Shown here: positions 16,423 through 25,523 of the stretch, piece by piece | Layout: each line of letters begins with the position of its first letter | How positions within the stretch are numbered: position 1 is the stretch's first letter | NCBI GenBank assembly: GCA_038961845.1 | Contig: CP152408.1 | Span: 1,302,001 to 1,366,000 of the forward strand | Source of the DNA: Xylophilus sp. GW821-FHT01B05 | GTDB taxonomy: Bacteria; Pseudomonadota; Gammaproteobacteria; Burkholderiales; Burkholderiaceae_C | DNA length: 64,000 nt | Direction of reading: 5' to 3' | Translations under genes and position numbers: made by a program | The notes under the pieces: model-generated | Told to the model about the DNA's origin: nothing | What the model saw: the letters and a program-made list of their open reading frames with translations, nothing else | Database searches by the model: none

Positions 16423-18336
16423 TCAGAAAGTAAAGCCCAGCCGCAGATGCAGGCGCAGGCGGTGTTCGGCCACGCCGTAGGCCAGGTCGGCCTGCAATGG
16501 CCCCACGGGGCTGCGCCAGCGCAGGCCTGCGCCCACGCCAACCTTGGTCTGCAGATCGCTGGGCTGGTCGGCCACGGCGCCGGCGTCGAGGAAGACGGCG
16601 CTCTCGAAATCGGTCATCTCGCCGTTCCAGACCACCGGGCGCTGCCATTCGACGCTGCCCACGACCATGTAGCGGCCGGCGTAGATCAGATCGTTGACGG
16701 TGCGAGCACCAATCTGGCGGTAGCCGTAGCCGCGCACCGTGGTGTCGCCGCCGGTCAGGAACATCAGCGTGGCCGGTATCTGGGCGTTGTCGCGGGCGTT
16801 GACCGCGCCGGCTTCGGCCCGGAACTGCAGCCGGCTGCGCCGTGCATCGCCGCCTTCGGCCTGTACCGTTCCCAGCGGCAGGTAGAACAGGCCGCGCGCA
16901 TAGCTGCGGAAGAAGGGCACGCGCTCGCCGATCAGCGTGTAGCCGGGGCCGACTTCCAGCGCCAGCCCGTAGCCGCGCGTGGGCGCGGTGTTGCTGTTGA
17001 AGTAGCGGCCGGTCCAGCCGTAGTTGACGCTGACGGCCGAGCCCGACGGCGGCGCGTCCGTGCCCTGGCTTTTGGCGTAGTCGTACTGCAGGTAGTAGTT
17101 GCGGTCGATGTGGTCGGTGGTCTTGGCGCGGCCGCCGCGCAGCCGGCCGCTGTTGACCTCGTAGCTGCCCGAGACCTCGCGCTGCGCCAGTTGCGAGGTG
17201 ACCCAGCGCCAGTTGTCGTCGCCCGGCAGCGAGCTTTGCTCGGAGCCCAGGGATTGCGTCTTCTGGTCATAGGCCAGCTTGGAGACCGCGCGCCAGCCGA
17301 TCAGCGGCAATTGGTTATGCGTGTGGTTGATGCTGATGCCGGCGCCGCTGTCGGTGCTGGCGCCCACGCCCAGCACCAGCTTTTGCAGCTTGGCGTCGCG
17401 CACCTGGGCGATCACCGGCGCAGCCAGCGGGTCGGGCGCGTTGGGGTCGAGCGTGAGGAAGACCGAGTCGAAATAGCCACTGGCGGCCAGCCGCTGCTGG
17501 GCCTCCAGCAGCTTGGCCTGGTCGTAGTCGGCGCCCACCGGCACGCGCGACAGGCGCTGTGCCACCTCGGGCGGGTAGCGCTCGTTGCCGCGCACCTGCA
17601 CGGGGCCAAAGCGATAAGCCGGGCCCGAGTCATAGGTGACCGAGAGCTTGGCGCTCTGGGTGTCGGCGTCCACGCTGGCCTGGCTGCTGCTTATGCTGCC
17701 GGTGGGAAAGCGCCGGGCGTTGAGTTGGCGCAGGCCGTCGGTCTTGGCGTCGTCCCAGGCGCCCTGCGTGAAACCCTGGCCCGCGCGCAGCGACCAGCCG
17801 CGCGTGATGGCGTCGCGCTGCCTGGCGGCCGCGGGGTTGTTGGCGATGGCGCCGGTGAAGTCGATGTGCACCTCGGCGATGCGGGTTTGCTGGCCGGGCT
17901 CGACGGTGATCACGACTTCGCGCGGGGCCGGGCCGTTGGGCGTTTCGCGCAGCTCCAGCGTGAGGCGCGGCGAGAAGTAGCCAAGCGTGCCCAGCAGGTC
18001 GCGCGCGTTGGTGTCGGCCGCGCCCAGCAGGCGCGAGAGCTCGCGCGCGTCCAGGTCGTCGAGCAGGCGGTAGCGCTGCAGCTCCAGGTTGCGTGTGAGG
18101 TAGTCGCGGATGTCCTTGGGCGCCTGCACGTCGAGCGTGAAGGCGGGCCGGCGCGTGTCCTGCGCGTCTGCCTTGCCGCTGGCGCCGACGGCGTCTGCGC
18201 TGCTCAGCACCTGGGTGCCATCGGCCTGGGCGGCGCGGTCTTCTTTCTTGGTCAGCAGGCTGCAGCCGGGCAGCAGCAGGGTGGAGCAGAGCAGGGCGGG
18301 TAGGAGGAGGGGTGAGGTCGGAGAGCGTCCGGGCAT
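16423..18336 (-). CDS. tamA: Outer-membrane Omp85-family protein TamA
   Basis: 637 residues: N-terminal export signal, three POTRA-type domains (about residues 65-300) and a C-terminal 16-strand barrel region ending in LRLHLRLGFTF, the terminal aromatic signal for outer-membrane insertion. The VRGYGYRQIG segment corresponds to the conserved VRGF/Y-G-R lid motif of Omp85 proteins. The signal region ends in LLLPGCSLL, which fits a lipobox, unusual for this family; if processed, the protein would carry a lipid on its N-terminal cysteine. It is followed by tamB and preceded four bases away by the VWA gene. Confidence 0.9.
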   Translation of the reverse strand: MPGRSPTSPLLLPALLCSTLLLPGCSLLTKKEDRAAQADGTQVLSSADAVGASGKADAQDTRRPAFTLDVQAPKDIRDYLTRNLELQRYRLLDDLDARELSRLLGAADTNARDLLGTLGYFSPRLTLELRETPNGPAPREVVITVEPGQQTRIAEVHIDFTGAIANNPAAARQRDAITRGWSLRAGQGFTQGAWDDAKTDGLRQLNARRFPTGSISSSQASVDADTQSAKLSVTYDSGPAYRFGPVQVRGNERYPPEVAQRLSRVPVGADYDQAKLLEAQQRLAASGYFDSVFLTLDPNAPDPLAAPVIAQVRDAKLQKLVLGVGASTDSGAGISINHTHNQLPLIGWRAVSKLAYDQKTQSLGSEQSSLPGDDNWRWVTSQLAQREVSGSYEVNSGRLRGGRAKTTDHIDRNYYLQYDYAKSQGTDAPPSGSAVSVNYGWTGRYFNSNTAPTRGYGLALEVGPGYTLIGERVPFFRSYARGLFYLPLGTVQAEGGDARRSRLQFRAEAGAVNARDNAQIPATLMFLTGGDTTVRGYGYRQIGARTVNDLIYAGRYMVVGSVEWQRPVVWNGEMTDFESAVFLDAGAVADQPSDLQTKVGVGAGLRWRSPVGPLQADLAYGVAEHRLRLHLRLGFTF

Positions 18337-18340
18337 TGAT

Positions 18341-19528
18341 TCATTTTGACAGCAGGCGCATGGTCTCTTCGAGACCTTTGAGTGTCAAAGGGTACATGCG
18401 CTGCGACATCAGCTGCTGGATCACGCCAATGCTCTGCCGGTACTGCCATACGCCTTGCGGCTCGGGATTGATCCAGGCGTACTTGGGGAAGGCATGGGTC
18501 AGCCGCTGCAGCCACTCGGCGCCGGGCTCTTCGTTGTTGTATTCGACGCTGCCGCCGGGGTGCAGGATCTCGTAGGGGCTCATGGTGGCGTCGCCCACGA
18601 AGATCAGCTTGTAGTCCTTGTTGTACTTGCGGATGATGTCCTGCGTGGGGAACTTCTCGCTGAAGCGGCGGCGGTTGTTCTTCCACATGAAGTCGTAGAC
18701 GCAGTTGTGGAAGTAATAGAACTCCAGGTGCTTGAACTCGCTCTTGACGGCAGAGAACAGCTCTTCCACCCGCGCCACGTGCTCGTCCATGGTGCCGCCC
18801 ACGTCCATCAGCAGCAGCACCTTCACGTTGTTGCGCCGCTCGGGCACCATCTTGATGTCCAGGTAGCCGGCATTGGCCGCGGTGGCGTGGATGGTGTCGT
18901 CCAGGTCCAGCTCCTCGGCCAGGCCCTGGCGCGCAAACTTGCGCAGGCGCCGCAGCGCAACCTTGATGTTGCGCGTGCCCAGCTCCTGCGTGTCGTCGTA
19001 GTCCTTGTAGGCGCGCTGCTCCCAGACCTTGACCGCGCTTTTGTTCTTGCCGGCACCGCCAATGCGTATGCCCTGCGGGTTGTAGCCGCCGTGGCCGAAG
19101 GGCGAGGTGCCGCCGGTGCCTATCCACCTGCTGCCGCCTTCGTGGCGCTCTTTTTGCTCTTCGAGGCGCTTCTTGAGCGTCTCCATCAGTTCGTCCCAGC
19201 CCATCTTCTCGATGGCGGCCTTTTGCTCGGGCGTCAGTTCGCGCTCCAGCGTCTTGCGCAGCCAGTCGAGCGGGACTTCCTTGGTGAAGTCGGTCACCAG
19301 CTCGACACCGTGGAAGTAGGCGCCAAAGGCGCGGTCGAACTTGTCGTAGTGCTTCTCGTCCTTCACCAGCACCGTGCGCGACAGGTGATAGAAGTCGTCG
19401 ATGGCCCAGGCGCCGTCCGAACGCGGGCCGACCACGCCGGCCTGCAGCGCTTCCAGCAGCGCCAGGTGCTCCTTGACCGACACCGGCAGCTTTGCGGCGC
19501 GCAGGGAGCGGAAGAAGTCGATCAGCAT
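18341..19528 (-). CDS. VWA domain-containing protein, CoxE-like
   Basis: 395 residues, soluble. The ATG at 19528 gives MLIDFFRSLRAAKLPVSVKEHL, the usual start of this family. The C-terminal half is a von Willebrand A-like domain, but its metal site reads LLMDVGGTMDEH instead of the standard DxSxS, so metal binding is probably altered. Such proteins act with MoxR AAA+ ATPases as chaperones that remodel or insert metal cofactors into enzymes; the moxR gene is two genes upstream. A glycine/histidine-rich stretch (about 130-150) links the halves. Confidence 0.88.
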   Translation of the reverse strand: MLIDFFRSLRAAKLPVSVKEHLALLEALQAGVVGPRSDGAWAIDDFYHLSRTVLVKDEKHYDKFDRAFGAYFHGVELVTDFTKEVPLDWLRKTLERELTPEQKAAIEKMGWDELMETLKKRLEEQKERHEGGSRWIGTGGTSPFGHGGYNPQGIRIGGAGKNKSAVKVWEQRAYKDYDDTQELGTRNIKVALRRLRKFARQGLAEELDLDDTIHATAANAGYLDIKMVPERRNNVKVLLLMDVGGTMDEHVARVEELFSAVKSEFKHLEFYYFHNCVYDFMWKNNRRRFSEKFPTQDIIRKYNKDYKLIFVGDATMSPYEILHPGGSVEYNNEEPGAEWLQRLTHAFPKYAWINPEPQGVWQYRQSIGVIQQLMSQRMYPLTLKGLEETMRLLSK

Positions 19529-19532
19529 GGTG

Positions 19533-20138
19533 TTACTCCTGCAGCTTGGTGCGGCGTTCCAGCAGGTACAGCAGTTGGGCCCGCGCCTCGGGCCATTCGC
19601 CACGGCGCATGCTGTACATCACGGTGTCGCGGATGGTGCCGTCGCGGCGCAGGGCGTGGCCGCGGATCACGCCATCTTTCTTGGCGCCCAGGCGCTCGAT
19701 GGCGCGCTGCGAGGCGAAGTTGAAGTTGTCGGTGCGCCAGCCCACCACCTCGCAGCCCAGCGTGTCGAAAGCATGGGTGAGCAGCAGCAGCTTGCAAGTG
19801 GTGTTGACATGGCTGCGCTGCACGCGCTGCGCGTACCAGGTGTAGCCAATCTCCACCCGCTTCACGGCGGGCAGGATGTCGTGGTAGCTGGTGGTACCGA
19901 GCACCTCGCCGCTGGCCTCGTCGGTGACGGCAAAGGCGAAGCGGTTGCCGGCCTCGCGCATCTCCAGCGCGGACTCGATGTAGGCGCGCGTCTGTTCGGG
20001 CTCGGGCACCGAGGTGATGCGCAGCTTCCACAGCTCGCCATCAGCCGCGGCGGCGCGCAAGCCGGCTTCATGCGACAGGGCCAGCGGCACCAGCTTCAGG
20101 CCGCGATCGGAAAGGGTGACGGGTTCGACGAAGGACAT
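19533..20138 (-). CDS. GNAT family N-acetyltransferase, RimJ/RimL type
   Basis: 201 residues with the acetyl-CoA-binding fold: RFAFAVTDEASGEVLGTTSY (beta strands), RVEIGYTWYAQRVQRSHVNT (pyrophosphate loop region) and NFNFASQRAIERLGAKKDG near the C-terminus, as in RimJ/RimL ribosomal-protein acetyltransferases. It transfers an acetyl group to an amine, perhaps a protein N-terminus or an antibiotic; the target is unknown. It is placed between moxR (5-base gap) and the VWA gene (4-base gap), an insertion that suggests shared expression and possibly a shared task. Confidence 0.85.
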   Translation of the reverse strand: MSFVEPVTLSDRGLKLVPLALSHEAGLRAAAADGELWKLRITSVPEPEQTRAYIESALEMREAGNRFAFAVTDEASGEVLGTTSYHDILPAVKRVEIGYTWYAQRVQRSHVNTTCKLLLLTHAFDTLGCEVVGWRTDNFNFASQRAIERLGAKKDGVIRGHALRRDGTIRDTVMYSMRRGEWPEARAQLLYLLERRTKLQE

Positions 20139-20143
20139 GTCAG

Positions 20144-20986
20144 TTAACGGTTCCGGGTATTCATGAACACCAATTTTTCGAACAGCGTCACGTCTTGTTC
20201 GTTCTTGAGCAGCGCGCCCACCAGCGGCGGCACCGACACCTTCTCGTCCTTGCTCTGCAGGGCTTCGAGCGAGATGTCTTCGGCCACCAGCAGGCGCAGC
20301 CAGTCGATCAGCTCGGAGGTGCTGGGCTTCTTCTTCAGGCCGGGCAGGTTGCGCACGTCGTAGAAGGTCTTCATCGCGGCGGCGAGCAGTTCCTTCTTGA
20401 GCGTGGGGAAGTGCACGTCGACGATCTGCTGCATGGTCTCGGCGTCGGGGAACTTGATGTAGTGGAAGAAGCAGCGGCGCAGGAAGGCGTCGGGCAGCTC
20501 TTTCTCGTTGTTGGAGGTGATGAAGACCAGCGGCCGGCGCTTGGCGCGGATGACTTCGCGCGTCTCATAGCAGTAGAACTCCATGCGGTCGAGCTCGCGC
20601 AGCAGGTCGTTCGGGAACTCGATGTCGGCCTTGTCGATCTCGTCGATCAGCAGCGCCACCGGCTCATCTGCGGTGAAGGCCTGCCACAGCACGCCCTTGA
20701 CGATGTAGTTGTGGATGTCCTTGACCCGTTCGTCGCCCAGCTGGCTGTCGCGCAGGCGGCTCACGGCGTCGTATTCGTATAAACCCTGCTGTGCCTTGGT
20801 GGTGGACTTGATATGCCACTGCAGCAGCGGCATGCCCAGCGCACTGGCTACTTCCTCGGCCAGCATGGTCTTGCCGGTGCCGGGTTCGCCCTTGACGAGC
20901 AGGGGCCGTTGCAGGGTGATGGCGGCGTTGACGGCCAGCATCAGGTCTTGCGTGGCGACGTAGTTCTGGGAGCCTTGGAACTTCAT
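20144..20986 (-). CDS. MoxR family AAA+ ATPase
   Basis: 280 residues. Walker A is KGEPGTGKTMLAEE, Walker B is ALLIDEIDKAD, sensor 1 is FITSNNEKELPDAFLRRC. The ATG at 20986 gives MKFQGSQNYVATQDLMLAVN, the typical start of this MoxR subgroup (formerly annotated as CoxD-like). MoxR ATPases with VWA partners act as chaperones for cofactor loading or protein-complex assembly. It heads the moxR-GNAT-VWA-tamA-tamB run and is divergent from the cytochrome gene, from which it is separated by 131 bases. Confidence 0.9.
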   Translation of the reverse strand: MKFQGSQNYVATQDLMLAVNAAITLQRPLLVKGEPGTGKTMLAEEVASALGMPLLQWHIKSTTKAQQGLYEYDAVSRLRDSQLGDERVKDIHNYIVKGVLWQAFTADEPVALLIDEIDKADIEFPNDLLRELDRMEFYCYETREVIRAKRRPLVFITSNNEKELPDAFLRRCFFHYIKFPDAETMQQIVDVHFPTLKKELLAAAMKTFYDVRNLPGLKKKPSTSELIDWLRLLVAEDISLEALQSKDEKVSVPPLVGALLKNEQDVTLFEKLVFMNTRNR

Positions 20987-21063
20987 GGAAGGTCTGCGCG
21001 AAAGAGTGGTCGGGCCCCGCCGCGCGGCCCGGCCGCGCAGGCGTGTCGGAAGGTCCTGCTGGC

Positions 21064-21069
21064 TATAAT
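21064..21069 (+). promoter_or_regulatory. -10 box of the cytochrome c4 gene
   Basis: A perfect TATAAT lies 49 bases before the start codon in the divergent gap. The hexamer 17 bases upstream does not resemble TTGACA, so an activator may be needed. Confidence 0.55.
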
Positions 21070-21117
21070 CAAAGGTTGATTCCGGCGTCTGAACCTCCAC
21101 CAGATTGTGCGCGCAAA

Positions 21118-21789
21118 ATGAATAAGCTGTTCTCCACGGTGTTTGCAATGGCTGTCGCTTCTGTGACCGCTTTCGGATCGGTCCAGGCCCAGGAAGTCAA
21201 GGGTGACGTCAAGGCCGGCGAGAAGAAGGTGTCGATGTGCATTGGCTGCCATGGCATCGTGGGCTACCAGGCCAGTTTCCCCGAGGTCTACAAGGTGCCC
21301 AAGATCGCCGGCCAGAACGAGAAGTACCTGGTTGCCGCGCTGGACGCCTACCGCGACGGCAGCCGCAAGCACCCGACCATGCGCAGCATTGCCGACAGCC
21401 TGACCGACCAGGACATCGCCGACGTGGCGGCCTACTACGCGCAACTGGGCAAGGACCCGGCCCTGGTGCTGCCCGAGAAGCCCGCACGCGAACCCAGCGC
21501 GCAGGTTGCGGCACTGCTGCAAAAGGGCATTTGCATCTCTTGCCACGGCGCCAACTTCTCCAAGCCCATCGACCCGTCTTACCCGCATCTGGCGGGCCAG
21601 AATGCCGACTACCTGTTTGTCGCGCTCAAGGCCTACAAGACTGAGAACAACCCCGGCGTCGGCCGCTCCAATGGCGTGATGGCCGGCGTGGCCAAGCAGT
21701 TCAGCAATGCCGACCTGAAGGCGCTGGCGGGCTATATCGGCTCGATCGACGGCGACCTGAAGACCGTGCCTGAGGCGCGCTTCCGCTGA
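21118..21789 (+). CDS. Diheme cytochrome c4-type protein
   Basis: 223 residues with a signal peptide (MNKLFSTVFAMAVASVTAFG, cleavage after VQA). Two heme c sites, CIGCH and CISCH, lie in two similar halves, each with a later Met candidate for axial ligation (MRSIAD; MAGVAKQF). This is the layout of cytochrome c4, a periplasmic electron carrier feeding terminal oxidases. The oxidase genes are 35 kb away in the same window and could accept its electrons. The ATG at 21118 directly precedes the signal peptide. The gene is followed by a strong terminator. Confidence 0.9.
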   Translation: MNKLFSTVFAMAVASVTAFGSVQAQEVKGDVKAGEKKVSMCIGCHGIVGYQASFPEVYKVPKIAGQNEKYLVAALDAYRDGSRKHPTMRSIADSLTDQDIADVAAYYAQLGKDPALVLPEKPAREPSAQVAALLQKGICISCHGANFSKPIDPSYPHLAGQNADYLFVALKAYKTENNPGVGRSNGVMAGVAKQFSNADLKALAGYIGSIDGDLKTVPEARFR

Positions 21790-21806
21790 GGCCCTTGCGG
21801 CTTCCA

Positions 21807-21838
21807 GAAAAAAGCTGCTCATCGAGCAGCTTTTTTTT
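21807..21838 (+). terminator. Strong intrinsic terminator after cytochrome c4
   Basis: GCTGCTC-ATC-GAGCAGC stem flanked by six A and eight T, 18 bases past the stop. The symmetric flanks would also stop read-through on the minus strand, that is from the chemosensory operon ending at 21884. Confidence 0.92.
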
Positions 21839-21841
21839 GGT

Positions 21842-21893
21842 AAAAAAGGCCTCTAGCCCAGGTGTGGTCTGGGCTTATAGCTATCAATAATGG
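21842..21893 (-). repeat. Dispersed intergenic repeat, family A, copy 2
   Basis: Read on the minus strand it gives ATAGCTATAAGCCCAG, then ACCTGGGCTAGAGGCC and a T-rich end. It overlaps the last codons of cheB. The two GC blocks are complementary, so the RNA would fold into a stem. Confidence 0.7.
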
Positions 21894-22951
21894 AGCGACC
21901 CGACCATCTCGCGCGCCAGCGCGGCCAGCGGCAGGGTGCGCTCCACGGCGCCGCGCCTGATCGCCTCCTTGGGCATGCCGAAGACCACGCAGCTGTCTTC
22001 GTCCTGGGCGATGGTGCGGGCGCCGGCGTGGCGCATCTCCAGCAGGCCGGCGGCGCCGTCGTCGCCCATGCCGGTCATGATGATGCCCAGCGCATTGGCG
22101 CCGGCGCAGCGCGCCACCGAGCGGAACAGCACATCGACCGAAGGCCGGTGGCGGTTCACCAGCGGGCCGTCCAGCACCTCGACGAAGTACTGTGCGCCGC
22201 TGCGCTTGAGCACCATGTGGCGCCCGCCCGGCGCGATCAGCGCGCGGCCGGGCATGACGCGGTCCTTGTGCTCGGCCTCCTTCACGGCGATGCGGCACAG
22301 GCCGTCCAGGCGGCTGGCGAAGGCGGCGGTGAATTTCTCTGGCATGTGCTGCACGATGACGATGCCGGGCGCCACGCGCGGCAGCGCGGTCAGCACCGCC
22401 TCCAGCGCCTGCGTGCCGCCGGTGGAGGTGCCCATGGCCACCACGCGCTCGGTGGTCTGGGCCATGGATTGGGCCGCGCCCGGCGGCAGGATCACATCGG
22501 CCGTGTACTTGGCTGCGGGCGTCGGTAGCGGCGTGGGGCGGCCCACACGGGCGCGCGCGGCAGCGCGCACGGTGGCGATCAGCTCGTCGGCCGCGTCCTG
22601 CAGGAACTGCTTGAGCCCGAGCCGCGGCTTGGCGACGACCGCCACGGCGCCGGCGGCCATGGCCTCCAGCGTGGTCTTGGCGCCTTTTTCTGTCAGCGTG
22701 GAGCAGATCACCACCGGCGTGGGCCGCTCTTGCATGAGCTTGCGCAGAAAGGTGATGCCGTCCATGCGCGGCATTTCCACATCCAGCAGGATCACGTCGG
22801 GCCACTGCAGCTTCAGGCGCTCGATGGCCAGCAGCGGGTCGGCCACGGCGTGCGTCACCTCGATGCCGGGCGCCGCGTTGAGCAGGCCGACCAGCACCTG
22901 GCGCACCACGGCCGAGTCGTCTACCACCATGACCTTGATGGCGGCTGTCAT
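21884..22951 (-). CDS. cheB: Chemotaxis protein-glutamate methylesterase/glutaminase CheB
   Basis: 355 residues: a receiver domain (phospho-acceptor Asp57 in [11 protein letters not shown]) and a C-terminal methylesterase with the Ser in [10 protein letters not shown], His in VQHMPEKF and Asp in [11 protein letters not shown]. It removes methyl groups from receptors to reset sensitivity, counteracting CheR. The ATG at 22951 overlaps the cheD stop by four bases. It is the last gene of the ten-gene chemosensory operon; the terminator at 21807-21838 can end the transcript. Confidence 0.95.
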   Translation of the reverse strand: MTAAIKVMVVDDSAVVRQVLVGLLNAAPGIEVTHAVADPLLAIERLKLQWPDVILLDVEMPRMDGITFLRKLMQERPTPVVICSTLTEKGAKTTLEAMAAGAVAVVAKPRLGLKQFLQDAADELIATVRAAARARVGRPTPLPTPAAKYTADVILPPGAAQSMAQTTERVVAMGTSTGGTQALEAVLTALPRVAPGIVIVQHMPEKFTAAFASRLDGLCRIAVKEAEHKDRVMPGRALIAPGGRHMVLKRSGAQYFVEVLDGPLVNRHRPSVDVLFRSVARCAGANALGIIMTGMGDDGAAGLLEMRHAGARTIAQDEDSCVVFGMPKEAIRRGAVERTLPLAALAREMVGSLHY

Positions 22952-23448
22952 GGGGACTCCCTGAGCTCGCCCGGCGCGGGCTGGCGCACCCAGACCGCGC
23001 CGGTGTCGGTCTCGAACACGATGTGGCGGTGGCCCAGGCCGAACAGGTGTTCGGTGCGCACCGCGATGCCGCGCGCGGCCAGCAGTGCACGCGCGGCCTC
23101 GCCGTTGCGCAGGCCGATGGGGAGGGCGCCGCCGCGCTGGCGCGGGAACATGTCGCCGCCGCCGAAGATCTTGGCTTCGCAGTCGCCGGGCGTGATGCCG
23201 GCGCGGCCGAGTTCGCGCAGCATCAGGTCGAGTGCCTCGTCGCCATAGCGCGCATCCGGCGCGCGGCGCGCCGTGGCCGGGCGGCTGGCCAGCAGGAAGT
23301 GCGACATCGCGCCCAGGCGCTGGCGCGGCGCCCACAGCGTGATCGATACGCAGGAGCCGAGCACGGTGCGCACGCGGCAGCCGCCGCCGACAAAATATTC
23401 GCCGGGCTGCAGGATGACGTCGTCCGGACGCAGTTGGCGCGGTGGCAT
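22948..23448 (-). CDS. cheD: Chemoreceptor glutamine deamidase CheD
   Basis: 166 residues. The catalytic cysteine is in VLGSCVSI (Cys33) with His50 in AMSHFLL, matching the Cys-His pair of CheD, which deamidates glutamines on receptors and can interact with CheC or CheY. FGGGDMF is the other conserved motif. No cheC is present in the operon. cheD lies between cheR (13-base gap) and cheB (overlap), so receptor-modifying enzymes are made together. Confidence 0.93.
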   Translation of the reverse strand: MPPRQLRPDDVILQPGEYFVGGGCRVRTVLGSCVSITLWAPRQRLGAMSHFLLASRPATARRAPDARYGDEALDLMLRELGRAGITPGDCEAKIFGGGDMFPRQRGGALPIGLRNGEAARALLAARGIAVRTEHLFGLGHRHIVFETDTGAVWVRQPAPGELRESP

Positions 23449-23461
23449 GGCAGCGCTGCGC

Positions 23462-24262
23462 TCATGGCCGGCGGTAGATGGAGGGCGCCAACGGCAGCAC
23501 GGCGCTGCTGATGTCGTTCAAGCTTTCGGAATGGCCGATGCAGAAGTGGCCGCCGGGCTTGAGCAGCGACAGCACGCGCGCCACCACCTGGCGCTTGGTG
23601 TCGCCGTTGAAGTAAATCATCACGTTGCGCAAGAAGACGATGTCGAACAGACCCAGCTCGGGCAGTGCGGTGTTGAGGTTGGCGTGCACAAAGCGCACGC
23701 GCTGGCGCAGGCCGCGTTCCACCAGCAGGGTGCCGGCCTGCTCGGCCTGGCCCTTCAGGCAAAAGCGCTTGAGGTAGGCCGGCGGGATGTTGCGCGTGCG
23801 CTGCTCGGGGTAGTGGCCGGTGCGCGCCTGTTGCAGCACGCGGGTGCTGATGTCGGTGCCCACCACTTCGAAGGCGCGGCCGCCCAGGGTGTCGGCCAGC
23901 ACCATGGCGATGCTGTAGGCCTCTTCGCCGGTGGAGCAGGCCGCGCTCCACACGCGCAGTGGCGCAGAGCCCTGCGCAGAGCTTGCGATGCTGCGCACCA
24001 GCTCGAAGTGCTTGGGCTCGCGGAAGAAGTAGGTCTCGTTGGTGGTCAGCAGGTCGATGGCGGTCTGCGCCTCGGCGGCGTGGCGCTGGTCTTGCAGCAG
24101 TGCGAAGTAGTCGCCGTAGTGCTGCAACTGGTGCGCCTGCAGGCGCTTGGCCAGGCGGCCGCAGACCAGCGCCTTCTTGGCGGGCGACAGGTGGATGCCG
24201 GCGGCCTCAAAGATGAAGCGCTGGAACTGGCCGAACTCATGGTCGCTGAGGGAAATGCTCAT
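23462..24262 (-). CDS. cheR: Chemotaxis protein methyltransferase CheR
   Basis: 266 residues: N-terminal all-helical domain, then a SAM-binding domain with VWSAACSTGEEAYSIAM (motif I) and FLRNVMIYF. It methylates receptor glutamates using S-adenosylmethionine. The ATG at 24262 overlaps the stop of the REC-EAL gene by four bases. Neither receptor of the operon ends in a NWETF-type pentapeptide, so CheR would have to act on them without tethering. Confidence 0.95.
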   Translation of the reverse strand: MSISLSDHEFGQFQRFIFEAAGIHLSPAKKALVCGRLAKRLQAHQLQHYGDYFALLQDQRHAAEAQTAIDLLTTNETYFFREPKHFELVRSIASSAQGSAPLRVWSAACSTGEEAYSIAMVLADTLGGRAFEVVGTDISTRVLQQARTGHYPEQRTRNIPPAYLKRFCLKGQAEQAGTLLVERGLRQRVRFVHANLNTALPELGLFDIVFLRNVMIYFNGDTKRQVVARVLSLLKPGGHFCIGHSESLNDISSAVLPLAPSIYRRP

Positions 24263-25503
24263 GGGTGATAGGAGGCGGACAAGGGCTCGGGCAGCAGCTC
24301 GCGGCGGCGCTGGCGGTGGGTGGTGAGCCACGTGGGCAGCTCTTGCGCGGGCATGGGCCGGGCGATCAGCCAGCCCTGGCCGGCGGTGCAGCCCAGTTGC
24401 TGCAGCAGGCGCCAGTCGGCCAGCGTCTCTACGCCTTCGGCCACGGTGGGCAGCTCCAGGCGCTGCGCCATATCGAGCGCGGAATGCAGCATCACCTGCA
24501 GCCGGCGCTTGTGGCTGGCACCGTGCACAAAGGCGCGGTCGATCTTGAGTTCGGTGAACGGGATGCGCGCCAACTGCTGCATCGACGAGAAGCCGGTGCC
24601 GTAGTCGTCCAGCGATAGGCCAAAGCCCTGCAGGCGCAGCCGTGCCAGTACGCCAAACGCGGCACCGCGAAAGGACACCAGCTCGCTCTCGGTGAGCTCC
24701 AGCACCACCTGCGCCGGCGCCAGCGCGTGGCGTGCGGCCAGGGTACGGATCTCGTCCACCAGCCCCGGGTCTTCCAGCAACTGCGCCGACAGGTTGACCG
24801 CCACCGGCAGGTGCAGGCCGCGCGCGCCCCAGGTGGCGGTCTGGGCAAAGGCCTGCTCCATGACGGCGCGGGTGAGCGGCTGGATCAGGCCTTCGCGCTC
24901 GGCCAGCGGCACGAAACAATCGGGCGCTATCGCAGGCTGGCCTGGCGGCAGCCAGCGCGCCAGGGCTTCCACGCCGCGCACGAAGCCGGTGCGCACGTCC
25001 ACCTTGGGCTGGTAGTGCACGCTGATCTGGCCCTGGGCGATGGCGTTGCGCAGTTGCGCCGGCTCCGGCGCGCGGGACTCGGCCGTGCCGACGGCGCTGC
25101 GCCGGCCCAACTGCTCGAAGGCCTGGCGCAGGGCTTGCGCATCCAGCGGCTTGTGCAGGCCGGCGGGGGCGTCCAGCGCCATGGTGCGCGCCATCGAGAC
25201 GACCAGGTCGATCAGGGCCTGCTCGCGCTGCGACACCACGACCACGGGCCGCGCCATGCCGTGCCGCTGCATCTGGTGCAGCAGCTCGACGCCGTCCATG
25301 CCGGGCATTTCCAGATCGAGCAGCAGCAGGTCGGGCGGCTCGGGCAACTGCGCCAGCAAGGCCAGCGCCTCACTGCCGCCTGCGGCCTCATGCACCGTGG
25401 CCACGCCCAGCCCACGGCACAGCGCGGCCGCGTGCTGGCGCTGCACGGCGCTGTCGTCTATGACCAGCACCGAGCAGACATGGCGGCTGCCGAGGGGCGC
25501 CAT
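24259..25503 (-). CDS. Response regulator with EAL phosphodiesterase domain (c-di-GMP)
   Basis: 414 residues: receiver domain (about 10-130, phospho-acceptor Asp63 in LLLLDLEMPGMDG, Lys in LHKPLDA), then an EAL domain (about 165-400). Catalytic elements are present: VEALARW, NLSAQLL, ELTESE, LDDYGTGFSS, KIDRAFV and AEGVETL, so it is probably an active c-di-GMP phosphodiesterase. It starts 20 bases after the cheW stop and overlaps cheR. Placement inside the chemosensory operon suggests that CheA phosphorylates it and so links sensing to c-di-GMP turnover. Confidence 0.9.
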   Translation of the reverse strand: MAPLGSRHVCSVLVIDDSAVQRQHAAALCRGLGVATVHEAAGGSEALALLAQLPEPPDLLLLDLEMPGMDGVELLHQMQRHGMARPVVVVSQREQALIDLVVSMARTMALDAPAGLHKPLDAQALRQAFEQLGRRSAVGTAESRAPEPAQLRNAIAQGQISVHYQPKVDVRTGFVRGVEALARWLPPGQPAIAPDCFVPLAEREGLIQPLTRAVMEQAFAQTATWGARGLHLPVAVNLSAQLLEDPGLVDEIRTLAARHALAPAQVVLELTESELVSFRGAAFGVLARLRLQGFGLSLDDYGTGFSSMQQLARIPFTELKIDRAFVHGASHKRRLQVMLHSALDMAQRLELPTVAEGVETLADWRLLQQLGCTAGQGWLIARPMPAQELPTWLTTHRQRRRELLPEPLSASYHP

Positions 25504-25523
25504 GCGCTGCTGCGATGCCGTCC

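Noticed and set aside
23462..24919. CheR with a long N-terminal extension
   Set aside because: The upstream part of that frame is antisense-like Arg/Ala-rich sequence overlapping the REC-EAL gene; the ATG at 24262 gives the standard CheR start.
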